A program made the position numbers and the translations under genes. A DNA stretch of 64,000 nucleotides from assembly GCF_049354825.1 (NCBI RefSeq), contig NZ_CP186480.1, forward strand, positions 124,001 through 188,000, given 5' to 3'. Within the stretch, counting starts at the first letter, position 1; each line of letters begins with the position of its first letter. This stretch comes from Novosphingobium sp049354825. Lineage in GTDB: Bacteria > Pseudomonadota > Alphaproteobacteria > Sphingomonadales > Sphingomonadaceae. This document shows positions 18,017-26,797 of this stretch, piece after piece. The notes under the pieces are model-generated. The model was not told the origin of the DNA. It was given only the letters and a program-made list of their open reading frames with translations, and made no database searches.

Positions 18017-19549
18017 ATGAAGGGGCCGCGCATACTCTTGATCGTCGGTGGCGGCATTGCCGCCTACAAGGCGTGCGAACTCGTCCGCCTGATCCGCAAG
18101 GCGGGCGGCGACGTCACCTGCGTGCTGACCAAGGGCGGGGCGCAGTTCGTCACCCCGATGACGCTGGCGGCGTTGAGTGAAAATCCCGTCCACACCACCC
18201 TGTGGGATCTCACCGACGAAGTAGAGATGGGGCATATCCAGCTGTCCCGCGCCGCCGACCTGGTGGTGGTCTGCCCCGCCAGCGCAGACCTGATGGCCAA
18301 GATGGCGCAAGGCATTGCCGACGACCTGGCCACCACGCTGTTGCTCGCCACCGACAAGCCGGTGCTGGCCGTGCCGGCGATGAACGTCAGGATGTGGGAA
18401 CACGCCGCCACCCAGGCCAACGTCACGACCTTGATAGACCGCGGGGTGATGGTGCTCGATCCCGACGAGGGGCCGATGGCCTGCGGCGAATACGGCGCCG
18501 GCCGCCTGCCAGAGCCGCCGGCGGTGTTCAACGCGATCGCGCAAATCCTCTCCCTCGACGTGCCCTTGCTGGAAGGCGGCGCGCAGTGGGATTTCGGCGG
18601 CAGCATTATCGAGCACGACGATGGCGAGGTCGACCATCCCGCGATCACGGGCGACTTCATCGCACGCTCCACCGTGCGACACGAAGAGCCGCCCTACGAT
18701 GAATTCGACGATGCGCTCGCGCTCGCCGCGCCCGAGGAGGAGATCGTCTTCGCCCCGGATATCGGCGGGCCGTTGCTGGCGACAAAGGGCAAAGGCCGCG
18801 CCGCACCGCCGACCGATCCCGACGCGATCAATCACGTCGTCGCCCAGAACGGACCGCCCGAACCTTTCAATGCTGCGCCCGCGCTGCCAGAGCCGGACGG
18901 CACCGGGCCGCTGGCGGGCCGCCATGTCCTCGTGACCGCCGGCCCCACGCATGAGCCGATCGACCCGGTGCGCTACATCGCCAATCGCTCCAGCGGCAAG
19001 CAGGGCTTCGCCATCGCGGCGGCAGCGGCGCGCGCCGGCGCCAAGGTCACGCTGGTCGCCGGACCCGTGCAGCTCTCAACTCCGCCGGGGGTCAAGCGCA
19101 TCGATGTCGAGACCGCGCGCCAGATGGCCGACGCGGTGAAGAAGGCGCTCCCCGCCGACGTTGCCATCATGGTTGCCGCCGTGGCCGACTGGCGGACGAC
19201 CGAGCAGTTCGACCACAAGGTCAAGAAGCGCGGCACCGCCCCGCCGGCGCTGCGCCTGACCGAGAATCCCGATATCCTTGCCACCGTTGCCGGCTCGACC
19301 AAGAAGCCCGGCCTGCTGGTCGGTTTCGCGGCTGAAACCGAAGACGTGGTGGCCCACGCACGCGAAAAGCGCACGCGCAAGGGTGCCGACTGGATCGTCG
19401 CCAATGACGTGTCGGGCGACGTGATGGGCGGCGCATCCAACGCGGTCCACATCGTCACCGCCGACGGGGTCGAGAGCCTGCCCGAAATGCCCAAGGACGA
19501 GGTTGCCGCCGCGCTGATCGAAAGGATCGCGGATGCACTCGCCCGCTGA
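18017..19549 (+). CDS. coaBC: Bifunctional phosphopantothenoylcysteine decarboxylase / phosphopantothenate-cysteine ligase
   Basis: 510 residues from the ATG at 18017 (a TTG at 17999 after GGGGGGA is a real alternative). CoaC domain about 1-182: flavoprotein start ILLIVGGGIAAYKA, catalytic His73 (GHIQLS), PAMNVRMW (120-127) and the Cys in MACGEYG. CoaB domain about 299-510: TAGPTHEPID, NRSSGKQG (323-330), AAVADWR (387-393), ANDVSG. It carries out two CoA synthesis steps in the cytosol. Usual length is about 400; here an acidic, Pro-rich linker of about 115 residues (183-298) separates the domains. Overlaps dut by 17 bp. Confidence 0.92.
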   Translation: MKGPRILLIVGGGIAAYKACELVRLIRKAGGDVTCVLTKGGAQFVTPMTLAALSENPVHTTLWDLTDEVEMGHIQLSRAADLVVVCPASADLMAKMAQGIADDLATTLLLATDKPVLAVPAMNVRMWEHAATQANVTTLIDRGVMVLDPDEGPMACGEYGAGRLPEPPAVFNAIAQILSLDVPLLEGGAQWDFGGSIIEHDDGEVDHPAITGDFIARSTVRHEEPPYDEFDDALALAAPEEEIVFAPDIGGPLLATKGKGRAAPPTDPDAINHVVAQNGPPEPFNAAPALPEPDGTGPLAGRHVLVTAGPTHEPIDPVRYIANRSSGKQGFAIAAAAARAGAKVTLVAGPVQLSTPPGVKRIDVETARQMADAVKKALPADVAIMVAAVADWRTTEQFDHKVKKRGTAPPALRLTENPDILATVAGSTKKPGLLVGFAAETEDVVAHAREKRTRKGADWIVANDVSGDVMGGASNAVHIVTADGVESLPEMPKDEVAAALIERIADALAR

Positions 19550-20027
19550 AGTTCCGGTGATGGTCAAGCGGCTGCCGCATTTCGAAGGTCTCGAACTTCC
19601 CGCCTACGCCACCGACGGCGCCGCCGGGATGGACGTGCTCGCAGCCGAGGACGTGATCCTGCCCCCGCTCGGCCGCCACGCGGTCGCGACCGGTCTGGCG
19701 GTGGCGATCCCGCCCGGCTACGAAATCCAGGTCCGCCCGCGCTCGGGCCTCGCGCTCAAGCACGGCATCACCGTGCCCAACACCCCCGGTACGATCGATT
19801 CCGATTATCGCGGCGAACTGAAGGTCATCCTCATCAACCACGGCGAGGCGCCCTTCGAAGTCCGCCGCGGCGACCGCATCGCGCAGCTCGTGCTGGCCCC
19901 GGTGACCCGCGCGGCCTGGCTCAAGGTCGAGGAACTGGACGAGACGCTGCGCGGCGAGGGCGGCTTCGGCTCGACCGGCGGCGTCATCGCGTTCGACGAA
20001 CAGGTGCCGTCCACGTCCGCTTCCTGA
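19533..20027 (+). CDS. dut: Deoxyuridine 5'-triphosphate nucleotidohydrolase
   Basis: 164 residues, trimeric dUTPase. The five motifs are visible: AGMDVLA (motif 1, catalytic-site Asp), RPRSGLALKHG (2), NTPGTIDSDYRGEL (3, with the Tyr and Asp), RGDRIAQLVLAP (4) and the C-terminal GEGGFGSTGG (5). It hydrolyses dUTP to dUMP and keeps uracil out of DNA. The start lies inside the 3' end of coaBC (17-bp overlap), a pairing conserved in many alphaproteobacteria. Confidence 0.95.
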   Translation: MHSPAEVPVMVKRLPHFEGLELPAYATDGAAGMDVLAAEDVILPPLGRHAVATGLAVAIPPGYEIQVRPRSGLALKHGITVPNTPGTIDSDYRGELKVILINHGEAPFEVRRGDRIAQLVLAPVTRAAWLKVEELDETLRGEGGFGSTGGVIAFDEQVPSTSAS

Positions 20028-20090
20028 ACCGGCAGGACGATGATCCACGCGCGAATGGGCGCCCTTCGACGCTCTGCTTGGCCTGAGGGC

Positions 20091-20122
20091 AAAAGAAAAA
20101 GGCGGGCCCTTGCGGACCCGCC
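20091..20122 (-). terminator. Terminator after the DUF4136 lipoprotein gene
   Basis: GGCGGG (20101-20106) pairs with CCCGCC (20117-20122), extended by two more pairs after one mismatch. On the minus strand the stem is followed by a T-rich run (20100-20091), so it terminates the gene ending at 20147; dut converges on it from the other side. Confidence 0.8.
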
Positions 20123-20146
20123 CCTTCGTTTTCGGATGCGTGACGA

Positions 20147-20851
20147 TCAGCGCGTCTTTTCGGGCGCCACCGAGATGCGCACCGTTTCGCCGTTGTGGCC
20201 GGGGAAATCGGTGAACATCGCCTGGACCAGGTTCGGGACCAGGTACTGCAGGCGGTTCGACAGCGAGGCGGCCTCCGCCTTGCCCTCGAACAGGCGCTGG
20301 CCGTCGGCGCGGCGGTCGATCTTGAGGTCGATGCCGCTGGTATAGACGGTGTAGCTGTCATAGCCGTTGTCGAAGAACGGATCGTACCAGCCATAACCCC
20401 AGCCGCGGCCGAAACCGCCGCGTCCGAACCCGCCGTAACCGATCGGGCGGCCCCAGTACGAGCGGCGGAAGCCGTAGCCGCCGTAGCCGTACCACGGCGA
20501 GTAGAACGGATCGGTAATCCCGCTGGAGCGAACGCGCTCACGCCCCTTGTCGACGCCGTAGTCGAACTTGACCAGCAGCGTCGCGTTATCGGGCGAGGAG
20601 GCGGGGGTGTAGCCCAGGCGCGCCATCTGTGCAGACACCAGGCTGGCGTACTGCGAGAATTCCAGCCCGCCGGCCAGCTTGGGATCTTCCGCGACGACCG
20701 CGAAGGTCTGGCCCTGCGGCGCCGGCAGCTGCGTCGCGAAGCGCGACACGTTGGCGTTGAAGCTTTGCGTGCAGGCCGCGAGGCTGGCGACCAGCAACGG
20801 CACGGCGGCCAGCTTGACGAAGCCCCGCACCCGGTTTTTGAAAGCGCTCAT
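20147..20851 (-). CDS. DUF4136 lipoprotein
   Basis: 234 residues. The N-terminus has a basic start, a hydrophobic stretch and a lipobox ending LAAC (Cys about residue 26), so it is a lipoprotein in the inner or outer membrane. The mature part has the DUF4136 pattern, interrupted by an extended Gly/Tyr/Phe/Trp-rich stretch in its middle (Gly-Tyr-Gly and Gly-Arg-Gly repeats). Function unknown. Start at 20851 (MSAFKNRV) follows GGAG with a 9-base gap; eight upstream codons are open. It lies downstream of trpS on the same strand. Confidence 0.78.
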   Translation of the reverse strand: MSAFKNRVRGFVKLAAVPLLVASLAACTQSFNANVSRFATQLPAPQGQTFAVVAEDPKLAGGLEFSQYASLVSAQMARLGYTPASSPDNATLLVKFDYGVDKGRERVRSSGITDPFYSPWYGYGGYGFRRSYWGRPIGYGGFGRGGFGRGWGYGWYDPFFDNGYDSYTVYTSGIDLKIDRRADGQRLFEGKAEAASLSNRLQYLVPNLVQAMFTDFPGHNGETVRISVAPEKTR

Positions 20852-20986
20852 GTCGAAAGTCTCCGAATCAGGCACAGCCTCGTTGACCCCCCGTTATGGG
20901 CGCGAGTCTGTTAACATGGGTAGCCCGATACGTCACCACGGCTTAATCGCGGTTGAACGGCAAACCCCCGAAAGGGCAGGATTTTT

Positions 20987-22006
20987 TCAGCCCCTGACGA
21001 AGCCGAGCGCGGTGTAGGTTGCCTCCAGCGTCGGTCGCGCCAGCGCCCGGGCGCGCCGCGCACCTTCGGCCAGGATGGCATCGAGTGCGGCGCGGTCCTG
21101 CCGAAGCTCGGCAAACCGGGCATTGATCGGCGCCAGTCGCTCCACCAGCAGCTCGCCCAGCGCGGGCTTGAAATGGCCGAAACCCTGGCCGCCAAACTGC
21201 GCCAGGACATCCGCGACGCCGGTACCCGCCAGCGCCGCGTAAACGCCCACAAGGTTGGCGGCCTCGGCGCGGCCCTCCAGGCCCGCCGCCTCGGACGGCA
21301 AGGGTTCCGGATCGGTCTTCGCCTTCCGGACCTTCTGCATGATCGTGTCGGCATCATCGGTCAGGTTGATGCGGCTCATGTCGCTTGGGTCCGATTTGCT
21401 CATCTTGGCGGACCCGTCGCGCAGGCTCATGATGCGGGCTGCCTCGGGCGGTATGATCGGCGCCGGCAGCGTGAAGATCGGCGCGTCTTCGGCGCCGAAG
21501 TCGTTATTGAACTTCTGCGCGATGTCGCGTGCCAGCTCCAGGTGCTGCTTCTGATCGTCGCCCACGGGAACGTGCGTGGCCTGGTACAGCAGAACGTCAG
21601 CGGCCTGCAGGACCGGATAGGTGAACAGGGCGACCGAAGCGCCTTCCCGGTTCTTGCCGGCCTTGTCCTTCCACTGCGTCATCCGGCTCAGCCAGCCCAT
21701 CCGGGCGGTGCCGCTCAGCAGCCACTGCATTTCGGCATGTTCAACCACTTGTGCCTGGTTGAAAAGGATCGATTGCGCCGGATCGATGCCGCAAGCGACC
21801 AGCGCCGCGACCATCTCGCGCGTGTTGGCGGCAAGGTCGGCCGGGACGTGCGGCATCGAGATGGCGTGAAGATCGGCGAGGAAAAACAGGCATTCGCCGC
21901 CATTGGCCGCCGCTTCGTCCTGCATCCGCACCCAGTTGCGGATCGCGCCCAGGTAGTTGCCGAGGTGAAGATTGCCGGTCGGCTGGATGCCGGAAACGAT
22001 GCGCAT
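20987..22006 (-). CDS. trpS: Tryptophanyl-tRNA synthetase
   Basis: 339 residues, a normal bacterial TrpRS. Class I signatures: IQPTGNLHLGNYLG (HIGH-type HLGN at 14-17) and KMSKS at 201-205. It charges tRNA-Trp in the cytosol. It follows murJ by 17 bases on the same strand, so secB-murJ-trpS form a probable operon. Confidence 0.96.
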   Translation of the reverse strand: MRIVSGIQPTGNLHLGNYLGAIRNWVRMQDEAAANGGECLFFLADLHAISMPHVPADLAANTREMVAALVACGIDPAQSILFNQAQVVEHAEMQWLLSGTARMGWLSRMTQWKDKAGKNREGASVALFTYPVLQAADVLLYQATHVPVGDDQKQHLELARDIAQKFNNDFGAEDAPIFTLPAPIIPPEAARIMSLRDGSAKMSKSDPSDMSRINLTDDADTIMQKVRKAKTDPEPLPSEAAGLEGRAEAANLVGVYAALAGTGVADVLAQFGGQGFGHFKPALGELLVERLAPINARFAELRQDRAALDAILAEGARRARALARPTLEATYTALGFVRG

Positions 22007-22023
22007 GGAGTTCCGTTCGTGGT

Positions 22024-23592
22024 TCAGGCCGCTTTACGCCGCCGCAGAAGGTTGATGTCGTCGCGGGTGAAGGCGCCCAGCGCCAGTGTCGCCAGCCCAT
22101 AGACGAGCGCCCCGGCGCCGACCAGCACTGCCATCGCCGCGCCGCGCATCCACCACGATCCGTGGAGGTAGGGCGTCAGCAGCCCCTGCATCGCCCACAG
22201 CACGGCGCCCATCACCAGCGCGGCGGCAAAGAGGCGCGGCGCCCGGCGGCGCAGCCGTGCGTCGGGCGCGAAATGGCCGCGCCGGGTCAGAGTGGCGTAA
22301 AGTAGCGCGACGTTGACGGTAGACGCGATCGCGGTTGCCAGCGGCGGGCCCATGTGCGCCAGTGGCCGGATCAGCGCGAGGTTCAGCACCAGGTTGACCG
22401 CCATCGATGCCATCGCGAAGCGCACCGGCGTCTTGGTATCGTGGCGCGCGTAGAAGCCGGGGGTCAGGACCTTGACCAGGATGTAGCTCGGCAGCCCGAT
22501 CGAGAACGCGGCCAGCGCCTGCGCGGTGTAGTGCGTGTCCAGCGCGGTGAACTTGCCATACCCGAACAGCGCCGCGGCAATCGGCTCGCCGCACAGCACC
22601 AGCGCTACGGTGGCCGGCAGCGATAGTAGCAGCGCCAGTTCCAGCCCGCGGTTCTGCGTATCCAGTGCCGCCCGCTCGTCGCCGCTGCCCAGTTGCCGCG
22701 AGATCGTCGGGAGCAGGACCGTCCCAAGGCCGATTCCGATCAGGCCGAGCGGCAGTTGGTTCAGCCGGTCCGCCATGTAGATGTAGGTCACGCTGCCATG
22801 CGCCAGCAGGCTGGCGGCCAGTGCGGTCGAAATGACGAGATTGATCTGCACCGCCCCCGCGCCGGCCGCGGCCGGCCAGATCAGGCTGAGCAGGTGCTTC
22901 ATCTCGGGCGACAGGCGCGGACGGCGCAGCTTCAGCGAAACGCCGGCCTTGCGGCATGCCCACCAAAGCCACAGCAACTGCAGCGCCCCGGCCAGGCTGA
23001 CCCCGATCGACTGGTTGCGCGCGGTAATCAACGGATCACTGTCATGAAATACGAGAAGCGCCGCGATCAGTGTCAGGTTGAGCAGGATCGGCGCCGCGGC
23101 ATTGACCCAGAAGCGGTGCAGCGAATTAAGGATGCCGCCCAGCAGCGAGACCAGGCTGATGAACAGCAGGTAAGGAATCTGGATGCGGCTCAGTTCGACC
23201 GCAAAGGCGAACTGGTCGCGGCTGATGCCGTTGAACTTGCCCGACAGCGCCAGCGTGACCGGCCAGGCGAACACTTCCAGCAGCACGGTCATCGCCAGCA
23301 GGACCGGCAGCAGTACCGCCAGCGCCTGCTCGGCAAAGGCCAGCCCGTCGGGCAGCCCCTCGCCGTCGGGATCGGCGACGCGCTTGTTGAACAGCGGAAT
23401 GAACGCGCTGGCGAACGCGCCCTCGGCGAACAGGGCGCGGAACATGTTGGGCAGCCGGAATGCGACCAGGAACGCGTCCGAGGCGAAGCTCGCGCCGATG
23501 AAACGCGCAAACAGCGAATCGCGCACCAGCCCTAGGACACGGCTGGCCAGAGTCAGCCCGCCGATCGTCCCGGTCGCCTTGAGGAGGTTCAC
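22024..23592 (-). CDS. murJ: Lipid II flippase MurJ
   Basis: 522 residues, about 14 hydrophobic segments, starting (GTG) MNLLKATGTIGGLTLASRVLG. The family pattern RDSLFARFIGAS and FRLPNMFRALFAEGAF is clear. It flips lipid II across the inner membrane for peptidoglycan synthesis. Lies 33 bases downstream of secB and 17 upstream of trpS. No obvious ribosome-binding site precedes the GTG; the homologous N-terminus supports this start. Confidence 0.95.
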   Translation of the reverse strand: MNLLKATGTIGGLTLASRVLGLVRDSLFARFIGASFASDAFLVAFRLPNMFRALFAEGAFASAFIPLFNKRVADPDGEGLPDGLAFAEQALAVLLPVLLAMTVLLEVFAWPVTLALSGKFNGISRDQFAFAVELSRIQIPYLLFISLVSLLGGILNSLHRFWVNAAAPILLNLTLIAALLVFHDSDPLITARNQSIGVSLAGALQLLWLWWACRKAGVSLKLRRPRLSPEMKHLLSLIWPAAAGAGAVQINLVISTALAASLLAHGSVTYIYMADRLNQLPLGLIGIGLGTVLLPTISRQLGSGDERAALDTQNRGLELALLLSLPATVALVLCGEPIAAALFGYGKFTALDTHYTAQALAAFSIGLPSYILVKVLTPGFYARHDTKTPVRFAMASMAVNLVLNLALIRPLAHMGPPLATAIASTVNVALLYATLTRRGHFAPDARLRRRAPRLFAAALVMGAVLWAMQGLLTPYLHGSWWMRGAAMAVLVGAGALVYGLATLALGAFTRDDINLLRRRKAA

Positions 23593-23625
23593 GGCCCGAC
23601 TACCCGCCGCGCTCGGCGCGGGCGG

Positions 23626-24144
23626 TCAGGCGTTGCCGACCGGCGTGCCGACGTCGCCTTCGCCCTTGGCATCGCGCGCCTGCAACTGCTGCAGGTAGAT
23701 GCCCTGGAAGTCGATCGGCTCGAGCATGAGCGGCGGAAAGCCCGCATCGCGCACGGCGTCGGCGATGACGCGGCGAGCGAACGGGAACAGGATGCGCGGC
23801 GCTTCGGCATACGTAAAGGCGTGGGCCTGCGCCTCTTCGACGTTGCGCATGCCGACCAGGCCGCAATAAGCCAGGTCGATCAGGAAAGCGGTACCTTGCG
23901 GCGCTTTCGACGACAGCGAGATCTTGAGCTCGATCTCGGAAATCTCGTCGCTGATGGCGCGCGCGCCGATGTTGAACTGCACGTCGATCTGGGGGGCGTC
24001 CTGCCACTGGAAGCATTCCGGGGCGTTGGGGTTCTCGACCGACAGGTCCTTGACGTACTGCGTCAGGATGGTGGCGCTCGGCTCGTTGTCGGCGCCATTG
24101 GGGGCGCTGTCGAGATCGATCGGGGTAAGAACGTCGTCAGCCAT
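23626..24144 (-). CDS. secB: Protein-export chaperone SecB
   Basis: 172 residues. The SecB core includes YVKDLSVENPNAPECFQW and a C-terminal PPLMLEPIDFQGIYLQQL, both typical. As a tetramer it keeps preproteins unfolded and delivers them to SecA. The ATG at 24144 (MADDVLTPID) begins an acidic, low-complexity lead as in relatives; 30 open codons upstream do not look like SecB. It diverges from the Tim44-like gene. Confidence 0.95.
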   Translation of the reverse strand: MADDVLTPIDLDSAPNGADNEPSATILTQYVKDLSVENPNAPECFQWQDAPQIDVQFNIGARAISDEISEIELKISLSSKAPQGTAFLIDLAYCGLVGMRNVEEAQAHAFTYAEAPRILFPFARRVIADAVRDAGFPPLMLEPIDFQGIYLQQLQARDAKGEGDVGTPVGNA

Positions 24145-24295
24145 GGTCTTGTCTTTCGGTCTGAAAAGGCGAGAATTGGCGGCGCGCCTAGCACCCGTCC
24201 GGCCATGCGGCAACCGCGCCGCGGCCTGCCCCAACGGCGCCCCGCAAAAAATGCAGCCTTCGGCCGGTAAAAGCGTTGTTCATTTGTCTTGCCCT

Positions 24296-24312
24296 CTTAT
24301 CTGGAGGATAAG
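24296..24312. repeat. CTTATC/GATAAG inverted repeat in the secB-Tim44 gap
   Basis: Perfect 6-bp arms (24296-24301 and 24307-24312) with a 5-base centre, about 40 bases before the Tim44-like start. Could be an operator; no known regulator is implied. Confidence 0.25.
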
Positions 24313-24351
24313 CCAGATCGCCGCCCGCACAGAAAGCCCGAAGAAAGCACC

Positions 24352-25002
24352 TTGACCGCCGTGGAAATCGTCATTCTCGCCATGATCGCCGCCTTTCTGG
24401 GCCTGCGACTGTACTCGGTGCTGGGCCGCCGTGCCGAACATGAGGAAGAACCCGTACCGGGCCGCATCGAGCCGAAGTCACTTCCCCTCCCGGCGCGCAC
24501 CGCGGTGCGCCCGGCTGCCGAGGTGCGGCCTATGCTCCCCGGCGTGACACCCGCGATCGAGCGCGGCCTGCGCGAGATTGCCGCCGCCGATCGCCGATTC
24601 GACCTGACCGCCTTCGTCGACGGTGCCAAGGGCGCCTACCGCATGATCCTTGAAGCGTTCTGGAAGGGCGACAAGGACGAGTTGACGCAGATGTGCGATG
24701 CCGATGTGGTGGCCGGGTTCGGCGCCGCCATCGACGCTCGCGTGGCCGCCGGCGAAACGTTGGAAAACCGACTGGTTCGGATCGAGGACGTGACCGTCGC
24801 TGCGGCATCGCTGGAGGGCGACACGGCCCGCATCGCTGTTTCGTTCGTGTCTGACATCGCCGCCGTGACCCGCAACGCCGAGGGGCAGGTTATCGCCGGC
24901 TCGCTCGACGACGCGGTCGAGGTTCGCGATCTCTGGACCTTCAGCCGCAACGTCCGTTCGGCCGACCCTGACTGGCTGCTCGACGAGACCGACGAGGCCT
25001 GA
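24352..25002 (+). CDS. Tim44/TimA family protein
   Basis: 216 residues from a TTG at 24352. One N-terminal membrane segment (EIVILAMIAAFLGLRLYSVLG) is followed by a linker and a Tim44-like domain: GAKGAYRMILEAFWKGDKDEL, ending with VRDLWTFSRNV...PDWLLDET. Such proteins are inner-membrane anchored, with the domain in the cytosol, and have been linked to membrane-complex assembly in alphaproteobacteria; the exact role here is unknown. The TTG start is preceded by AGAAAG; longer forms upstream contain Arg/Pro-rich sequence with no family match. mltA follows after 4 bases. Confidence 0.85.
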   Translation: MTAVEIVILAMIAAFLGLRLYSVLGRRAEHEEEPVPGRIEPKSLPLPARTAVRPAAEVRPMLPGVTPAIERGLREIAAADRRFDLTAFVDGAKGAYRMILEAFWKGDKDELTQMCDADVVAGFGAAIDARVAAGETLENRLVRIEDVTVAAASLEGDTARIAVSFVSDIAAVTRNAEGQVIAGSLDDAVEVRDLWTFSRNVRSADPDWLLDETDEA

Positions 25003-25006
25003 CCGG

Positions 25007-26221
25007 ATGACCGGGGGGAGGGCATCGCTGCGGCTCGCGGCGCTTGCGGCGATGGCGCTGCTGGCCGCTTGCGGACGCGTGATACCGCCCGGATCGGCGC
25101 CGCCGCCCACGCCTGTTCCGACCCAGCCCCCCGTTCAGGCTCCGCCGCCCCCTGCCACTGCGGCGCAAGTCGGCGTTGCACGCGGGATTCTGCCCGCGGT
25201 GAGCGAAGCCGATGCTGCCGCGGCGTTGGCCTCGTTTCGCGAATCGTGCCCGGCCCTGCTGCGGCGCAGCGATATCTCAGGCCTGACGCGGGGGACCGAC
25301 TGGCAGCAGCCTTGCGCCGAGGCGACGACCTGGCCCGCCGGACAAGCGGCGCAGTTCTTCGCCACGCGCCTCGAACCCGTGCGCGTCGGCGCCGGAACCG
25401 CATTTGCGACCGGATATTACGAGCCGGAGATTGCCGGCGTGCGGGTGCGCCAGCCGGGCTTTGACGTGCCCGTCTATCGCCTTCCGCCCGACCTGGTGCG
25501 CGGCTGGCCCGACGACATGCCCGTGGCGGAGCGGACCGGCCGCCCGCCGCTTGGCCGCTATGACCCCAGCGGCAAGTTCGTGCCCTATTACGAACGCGCC
25601 GAGATCGAGGACGGTGCTCTGGCGGGCCAGGGCCTTGAGCTTGCCTGGGCGGCCGACCCGGCCGAGTTCTTCTTTCTGCAGGTTCAGGGATCCGGTCGTT
25701 TGGTGGCGCCCGACGGCACCGTCATGCGGATCGGCTATGCGGGGCAGAACGGACGCGAGTATGCCGGCATCGGCGGGATCATGCGCGACCGGGGCCTGAT
25801 CGGCACCGGGCCGGGGCAATACGCCGGCTCGATGCAGGGCATCCTCCAGTACATCCGCGAGCATCCGGCCGAAGGCGACGCGCTGATGCGCCAGAACAAG
25901 AGCTGGATTTTCTTCAAGGAACTGACCGGGGACGGACCGCTCGGCGCGCTGGGCGTGCCGGTCCGCGGCGGCAGCAGCGTGGCGGCCGATCCGGCCTATA
26001 CGCCGCTGGGCACGCCAGTGTTCCTGACCATGGACCGGCCCGAGGCCAGCGGCCTGTGGATTGCACAGGACACTGGCGGCGCGATCAAGGGCGCCAATCG
26101 TTTCGACACGTTCTGGGGCGCCGGCGCGCAGGCTCGCCAGACCGCCGGCGGGATGAGCGCGCGGGGTACCGCGGTGCTGCTGCTGCCACTGGGAACGCTT
26201 GCCCGCCTGACCGGACAATGA
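25007..26221 (+). CDS. mltA: Membrane-bound lytic murein transglycosylase A (lipoprotein)
   Basis: 404 residues. Signal peptide with lipobox LLAAC (Cys about residue 24), then a Pro-rich tether, then the MltA domain (ATGYYEPEIAGVRV, GRYDPSGKFVPYYERAEIEDG) and the 3D domain with the catalytic Asp in IAQDTGGAIKGANRFDTFWG. It cleaves glycan strands to 1,6-anhydro products from the outer membrane inner leaflet. Its stop overlaps the start of the Smr gene (ATGA). Confidence 0.92.
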   Translation: MTGGRASLRLAALAAMALLAACGRVIPPGSAPPPTPVPTQPPVQAPPPPATAAQVGVARGILPAVSEADAAAALASFRESCPALLRRSDISGLTRGTDWQQPCAEATTWPAGQAAQFFATRLEPVRVGAGTAFATGYYEPEIAGVRVRQPGFDVPVYRLPPDLVRGWPDDMPVAERTGRPPLGRYDPSGKFVPYYERAEIEDGALAGQGLELAWAADPAEFFFLQVQGSGRLVAPDGTVMRIGYAGQNGREYAGIGGIMRDRGLIGTGPGQYAGSMQGILQYIREHPAEGDALMRQNKSWIFFKELTGDGPLGALGVPVRGGSSVAADPAYTPLGTPVFLTMDRPEASGLWIAQDTGGAIKGANRFDTFWGAGAQARQTAGGMSARGTAVLLLPLGTLARLTGQ

Positions 26222-26784
26222 CGCGCGGCCCGCGCGGGCTGAGCGGCGAGGAGGCCGCGCTGTGGGCGCAGGTGGCCCGCACTGTAACCCCGATCGAGCG
26301 GCGCCCCGCCGTCCCCAAGCCGGTCGGGTCGGTTTCCGCACCGCCGCCATCGATGCCAAGGCAGGCCAAGGGGCGCATCCCGGCGCCGCTGGCACCCCCG
26401 CCAAAACCGGTGGCAACGCCGACGCTGTCCCAGCCGAGCGGCCTCGATTCCGCGTGGGAGCGCAAGCTTGCGCACGCGCGGGTCGAACCCGATTTTACGC
26501 TTGACCTGCATGGGCTCGGGCTGGCGGCCGCGCATGCGCGGCTCGAACATGGGCTGGCGCTGGCGCTTTCGCAGCAGGCGCGCCTGGTCTTGGTGATCGC
26601 CGGACGCCCGCGTCCGGTCGATGCCGCCGATCGCGGCGATGCGCGCGGCGCGATCCGCGCCAAGATGCTGGATTGGCTCGCGGCGGGATCCCATTCCGGC
26701 AGGATCGCCGCGGTTCGCCCGGCCCATCGCCGTCATGGCGGGGCGGGTGCGCTTTATGTGGTGCTGCGCAGGGTGCGCGCCTAG
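26218..26784 (+). CDS. Smr/MutS2-type domain protein
   Basis: 188 residues. A Pro-rich, basic first half is followed by an Smr domain starting LDLHGLGLAAAHARLE and ending with ...HGGAGALYVVLRR. The DLHG and late HGGxGALYV motifs are typical. Smr domains have nucleic-acid nicking or binding activity; the stand-alone form's role is uncertain. The start is set by a 4-bp ATGA overlap with mltA. The run Tim44-like, mltA, smr is a familiar alphaproteobacterial arrangement. Confidence 0.87.
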   Translation: MTRGPRGLSGEEAALWAQVARTVTPIERRPAVPKPVGSVSAPPPSMPRQAKGRIPAPLAPPPKPVATPTLSQPSGLDSAWERKLAHARVEPDFTLDLHGLGLAAAHARLEHGLALALSQQARLVLVIAGRPRPVDAADRGDARGAIRAKMLDWLAAGSHSGRIAAVRPAHRRHGGAGALYVVLRRVRA

Positions 26785-26797
26785 CTGCTCGTGAAGG

